The translations under genes and the position numbers were made by a program. A DNA stretch of 64,000 bases, from positions 23,077,370 through 23,141,369 of the forward strand of contig NC_049904.1 of the NCBI RefSeq assembly GCF_001411555.2, given 5' to 3'. The DNA comes from Juglans regia. Lineage: Eukaryota > Streptophyta > Magnoliopsida > Fagales > Juglandaceae. Position 1 is the first letter of the stretch. Each line of letters begins with the position of its first letter. Positions 59,457 to 64,000 of this stretch are shown here, piece by piece. The notes under the pieces are model-generated. The model searched no databases and had not been told where the DNA came from. It saw nothing but the letters and a program-made list of their open reading frames with translations.

Positions 59457-60748
59457 TATTTTAAACAGTATTTAATGAGAAATAAATATTGTAAAATATA
59501 CTTAATGTGATTGTCTTTTTTTCTTCATTTAAAACTCTTAAACGAGTAATGTTAGGTTCAAGTCTCAAATGTACAAGTCTCTTGTAAAAATGTAGATTTC
59601 ATTAAAAAAAAGTGAATTTTTCATGGTGGGATCTTTTTTTTTTTTAAAGATTTGTGCAAAACTTGTACATTTGAGATTTGAATATATCATTTATCATTTT
59701 TTGAAAAGAAATACACACATGCACACAAATGTTATTATCCTTCCAAATCAATGGGTCACGTTTTCGGTTTTTAGCCAAAAGGGCACGTTAACGAATCCCA
59801 TTAATAATTGTGGAGAAGAGGACTGGTCCCAACATTGAAGTTATTATAGCAGCATAAATTAAACGAGGGGAGAATTGAAGAATGGAAGCAAATGAATATT
59901 TTGATTCTAAGTTTCTTGGATTGATTAGGTAATACAATGACAACTATAGAACGTTTGATTTAAGCGTCCAAAGTTATAACAATTTGATCTTGTATCAAAA
60001 GGTTCCCTCTCTCTAAAAAATGTTTTCTCCACCTTTCTAAATACTCAAAGCTCTCTCTCCGGTTTAGGGGTGTGAGGACTTCCTCCCTCATCTTCTATTT
60101 ATCTCCATCTCTTATTCTTCGGTTTATGTTTATAGTATTTTTTCTTCTTCATTTTTTTTGTTTTGCATTTTTTTTTTCTCTATTGGGTTTGAAAATACCT
60201 TATCTATTGCCTTTTGGCCACCTAATTTGTACATGCGTAGCCCATGCTGAACATGAGCCATATGAGTCATCGCTTCTTCAGAACCCCGACTGTTACACAT
60301 GTCATCGACGGATTTATTGGCCTCAAATTTCCAAAATGCGCCTAACCAAACCGAATTCCTCCATCTCTGTCTTGCTTTTAGACACTCTTTGGGTCTCTAT
60401 CTTGGGTGGTTGGACGGCCTGTTGGCTAATCTGCCTGTCAATCTAGTTGGACGAGGCCGCTCACAGGTAGCAGGGATGAAAATAGGCCCCCTTGCTAATT
60501 GTAGTGTCTTTTTACTAGTAGTGGTTTAAAAAATTTCAAACCACTTTACGTGGTCCTCTCTTAGCTAAGCTAAGAATATGTGCTCAAACCTATGGTTTAT
60601 TGATTTTTTTTTTTTTTTACCCCATCTCCCTCCTAACAATATAAGTATTCTCGTTATAATTTTTTTTTTTACATGCGGTTGGAGACAACACTTCCCGCCG
60701 CTTTATTACAATGATCTACCAGATCTGACCTTTACACAAGCGAATACG
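59457..60748. other. Intergenic, upstream of the PPR gene
   Basis: No gene recognised. AT-rich to 60060, then T-rich and moderately GC sequence. Open frames at 60072-60530 show no family motif. Promoter elements of the PPR gene cannot be pinpointed. Confidence 0.45.
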
Positions 60749-62852
60749 ATGCTAATGATTCGCCCTACTTTTCGTAATTTTGTATTTCCCCTCGCTTCCT
60801 TTTCGTCCTCTGCTTCACGTTCTAATTTCTCCGGATGCTTTCTGGGCATGGTCGATTACTCCAACTCAAGCACTCCCTCTCACAAATCATTGATGTCTAG
60901 TCACCTAAAGAAACACAGATTAGACGCAGCTCGAGCGCTCCTCGATAACATCCCCATTCTCGATGTGACTCATCAACGGTTATGCCAGAAATGATAGACT
61001 CCGCGATGCCTTGAAGCTGTTTTACGAAATCCCGGATAAAGACATTGTTTGTTGGAATTCGATAGTTAAAGGGTGTTTGGATTGTGGGGATTTGAGTATC
61101 GCCGTGAAGCTTTTTGGTGAAATGCCTGAAAGGAATGTCGTTTCTTGGACCACAATGGTGAATGGGTTCTGTCAGTTCGGGAGAGTTGAGATGGCTGAGT
61201 GCTTTTTTTGGGAGATGCCGGTGAGGGATGTGGCAGCGTGGAATTCAATGCTTTATGGGTATTGTGGTAGTGGTAGACTTGACGATGCGACGAGATTGTT
61301 TGACAAGATGCCTTTTCGTAATGTGATATCATGGACTTCGATGATTAGTGGGCTTGATCAGAATGGGAAGGGCATTGAAGCTTTGTGTCTTTTTAGGCAG
61401 ATGGTAGGTTCTGGTGTTGAGCCCACTGTGACCACGTTGGTTTGTGTGTTATCAGCTTGTGCAAATATACTAGCTCTACATCTAGGTGTTCAGATTCATG
61501 GACATAATATTAAGTTAGGGTACTGCTTTGATGAATTTATATCTGCTTCACTTATAACATTTTATGCAAATTGCAAGCAAACGGAGAATGCTGGTAAGGC
61601 TTTCGATGAGGTAACGCATAAAAATGTAGTAGTATGGACAGCTCTTGTAACCGGATATGGTTCAAATGGTAAGTATCAGGATGCATTGACGGTTTTTGGG
61701 GACATGATAAAGATGGGTGTCCTTCCTAATCAATCTTCTTTCACCAGTGCTTTGAATTCTTGTTGTGGATTAGAGGCTCTTGATAGGGGCAAAGAGGTCC
61801 ATGCAGTAGCTGTTAAGCTCGGTTTAGAGACTGATGTCTTCGTGGGTAATTCTAACATTGTCATGTATACTAAATGTGGAAATATAAATGATGGCTTAGC
61901 TGTATTCAAAAGAATTCGTAACAAGAATACTGTCTCATGGAACTCAATTATTGTTGGTTGTGCACAACATGGGTGTGGCTTCTGGGCTCTGACTCTCTTT
62001 AGCCAAATGATACGTATGGGGGTGGACCCGGATGAAATCACATTCACAGGTTTGCTTTCTGCATGTAGCCATTCCAGGATGTTACAGAAAGGGAGATGTG
62101 TTTTCAAATATTTCAGTGAAGTTAAACATATTGAGATGAAGCTTGAACACTATGCATGTATGGTTGATGTCCTAGGTCGATGTGGTGAGTTGGAAGAAGC
62201 AGAGGAGTTAATAAGACGCATGCCTATGAAGGCGAATTCCATGGTATGGCTAGCTTTGCTTAGTGCTTGTAGGATACATTCTAACTTGAATGTGGCTGAA
62301 AGAGCTGCAAAATGCCTTTTTGATTTAGAACCAAATTGTAGTGTAGCATATGTGTTATTATCTAATTTATATGCATCTGCAAATAGATGGGGTGATGTCT
62401 CCAGGATACGGGGGAAGATGAAACATAGTGGGATCATAAAAGAACCAGGATCCAGTTGGGTTATTCTTAAGGGACTGAGGCATAAATTTCTTTCTGGAGA
62501 TAGGTCGCACCCACTCAGCAAAAAAATATATGAAAAGCTTAACTGGTTGGGAGGAAAGATGAAGGAATTTGGTTATGTTCCTGATCAACAGTTTGCTTTG
62601 CATGATGTTGAGGTTGAACAAAAGGAAGAGATGCTGTCTTATCATTGCGAAAGGCTAGCCATTGGATTTGGGTTGATTCATACTGTAGAGGGGAGTACAA
62701 TAATAGTAATGAAGAATCTTCGTGTGTGTGGTGACTGCCATTCTGCCATTAAGCTCATAGCTAAGATTGTTGGGCGGGAGATCGTTGTAAGAGATTCTAT
62801 CCGCTTCCATCACTTCAGGGATGGTCTTTGTTCTTGCGGGGATAATTGGTAG
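60749..62852 (+). CDS. DYW-class PPR protein (PLS type), probable organellar RNA-editing factor, one frameshift
   Basis: N-terminal frame from MLMIRPTFRNFVFPLASF (60749), basic and serine-rich like a mitochondrial or plastid transit peptide. At about 60966-60972 the frame slips (apparent small loss after ILDVT) and the rest is open to 62852 through INGYARNDRLRDALKLFYEI. Tandem PPR motifs follow, for example DIVCWNSIVKGCLDCGDLSI, VVSWTTMVNGFCQFG and NVISWTSMISGLDQNGKGIE. Then E/E+ (GSSWVILKGLRHKFLSGDRS) and DYW domains with the HxE site (YHCERLA) and zinc ligands CGDCH and HHFRDGLCSCG. The last three residues are DNW instead of DYW. Total about 700 residues, usual for the class. From memory it is close to Arabidopsis At5g46460. 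The frameshift may be real or a sequence error. Confidence 0.88.
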
Positions 62853-63070
62853 TTCTGGTCTTGTATTTTTAGGACGCACTTCTGTGGAATTTTTTTGAGG
62901 GGCTTTATAATATTTGAAATGATTTGCAGTAGAGCATGTCTATGCATATCATATCATACCCATTGAATCAGCAATACTGTTTAAAGATTGGCGAGATCAT
63001 TAAGAGTCTCCTTGGCTATCTTATATGTGGTTCGGAAACACACCAGTTTGGCTAGTTTAAGGTGCCTGCA
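62853..63070 (+). repeat. PPR 3' flank, repeated at 5802-6000
   Basis: From 62880 to 63070 it matches 5806-6000 (CATGTCTATGCATATCATAT in both). It may be PPR 3' UTR copied elsewhere or a dispersed repeat. It is cut at 63070 by LINE sequence. Confidence 0.6.
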
Positions 63071-63943
63071 ATTGCAGCAGTAAGCAGGTAATGTTTCATA
63101 GACCACTTCTTGTCTCCTACTGTGAGGCAGTCCTGGACATCCAAGCCAGAAGTGAGTAATCGGATCTCGAGAGGTATCGACCTCTAAACAAATCCTTGCT
63201 CCATCAGTTCTTGTAGCGCATGTGGTCGGATTGTCTCTCCGAATGAACTTTCCAATCGGCGCCGTTATCATTTTCAATACCGAAGCATGGTAAAAATGAG
63301 GGGGGAGTCCAGGCAAGAAAACCCACACAGGCACACATGGTGACTCATATTCCTCGGTGTAAACTGGAGACCATGCAAAAGGCCTATAGCAGACGCCATT
63401 GATCTCACAGGACTCTCTAGACAGAGCTTTGTTAAAATCCTCTTCTTTCGACATCCTGATGAACACATTTCTTGAATTTTGCATCGCCGAGACTACAGGA
63501 CAGTAGGATAAACCCCATCGACTGCAGATAAAAGACCTTATAGAGTCAAGTGAGGGTCTCTGACGGAGGAACTTCAGAACAATGGAAAATCGAAATGGCC
63601 TTGCAGTGGCCTCTGTTTCCTCTGCAGAGAAAATAAAGCATATTTCCCCTTCTATTATCTTCGGTGGCCTAAGCACAACCTCCACTTCAGGCAATGGTTG
63701 AGGTGCTGTGAAGACATCAGCAAAGGTGCGGCGACCTGCCACCAGTGGCTCAACATCCGCCATGTAGCCCCTCCCACGAGCAGCTCCCAGCTCGAGCAGT
63801 GAATCAACTTGCTGACCAGTCGCTGGCCATAGCCCGGAGTGAGGCTTGAGGCCGATCAGCGTGCCGGAGGACCCTTGGCTCAGGACCCTCAGCGGGGTCG
63901 CCTGAGCCCGGCGCGTCGATCTGTGTCGGCGGTGCGCAGCCAC
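63062..63943 (-). pseudogene. LINE ORF1 (DUF4283 domain protein), 3'-truncated
   Basis: Minus strand. The open frame begins at 63943 or further right; the family-like start is MADVEPLVAGRRTFADVFTA (63763 reading left). DUF4283-type nucleic-acid-binding region: ICFIFSAEETEATARPFRFS, RQRPSLDSIRSFICSRWGLS, then VFIRMSKEEDFNKALSRESC, FAWSPVYTEEYESPCVPVWV, and APIGKFIRRDNPTTCATRTD. It ends in a cut zinc-knuckle-like YCCNCRHLK, after which the frame enters the PPR-flank repeat and stops at 62981. This is the ORF1 of plant L1-type LINEs. Being truncated within ORF1 at its 3' side, it is a broken copy; the 5' part may extend beyond the window. Confidence 0.82.
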
Positions 63944-64000
63944 GCGCCGGACAGAGATCGGTGAGGGGATCTGTGATTGGGCTGAGGGGGGCTGATCAAC
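63944..64000 (-). other. LINE ORF1 upstream/leader, cut by window edge
   Basis: GC-rich sequence contiguous with the LINE frame; probably LINE 5' leader. Nothing else can be said from 57 bases. Confidence 0.4.

Noticed and set aside
60072..60529. Two open frames upstream of the PPR gene
   Set aside because: No motif, no clear splice context, T-rich; probably chance.
1..64000. CRISPR arrays, operons, ribosome binding sites, rRNA and tRNA genes
   Set aside because: Plant nuclear DNA; no spacer-repeat arrays or RNA gene signatures seen. The tRNA-like phrases are retrotransposon primer sites only.

Overview
This is a stretch of angiosperm nuclear DNA, most likely from a woody eudicot. The evidence is AT-rich intergenic sequence, CC-NBS-LRR (CNL) disease-resistance gene copies, plant Ty1-copia, hAT, Mutator-like, CACTA and Tourist-like elements, L1-type LINE pieces, and a DYW-class pentatricopeptide-repeat (PPR) gene. 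A Fagales tree (walnut/oak group) is my guess from the repeat style; the window does not prove it. Nothing looks prokaryotic.

Layout: 0.6-2.0 kb decayed LINE (minus). 2.1-4.3 kb CNL copy 1 and its flanks, with two internal deletions. 5.7 kb long hairpin. 5.8-6.2 kb a block that recurs beside the PPR gene. 6.2-11.0 kb Ty1-copia element A (minus), both LTRs, PBS and near-matching TSD. 13.1 kb very short first-exon fragment like AIRP2-type RING ligases. 16.4-17.7 kb 3' end of another copia. 17.9-29.3 kb copia element B (minus), 5-bp TSD TAATG; its left LTR is split by a 0.7-kb hAT-like element and by a 4.3-kb Mutator-like element that seems to carry gene fragments. 29.8-32.5 kb copia element C (plus), truncated after integrase. 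33.3-34.6 kb a MITE and a CACTA terminus. 34.7-59.5 kb the main CNL region: a relic of the CNL start, a deleted hAT, a detached CNL upstream block, a Tourist-like element swollen by an AT-rich satellite, CNL copy 2, a 5.4-kb hAT with a dead transposase, CNL copy 3, and a second Mutator-like element in the copy-3 3' flank whose exact empty site survives beside copy 2. 60.7-62.9 kb DYW-type PPR gene with one frameshift. 63.1 kb to the right edge, LINE ORF1 (minus).

How it fits together: this is a degenerating tandem CNL cluster. Copies 1, 2 and 3 share about 0.3 kb of upstream sequence and up to several kb of downstream sequence, so whole units were duplicated and then broken independently (deletions; a CAAG-slippage frameshift; a premature stop plus loss of the Walker A lysine). 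No copy encodes an intact receptor as written. The only nearly complete host gene is the PPR gene, probably an organellar RNA-editing factor. Most remaining DNA is transposon-derived, and target-site duplications allow the order of several insertions to be read directly.
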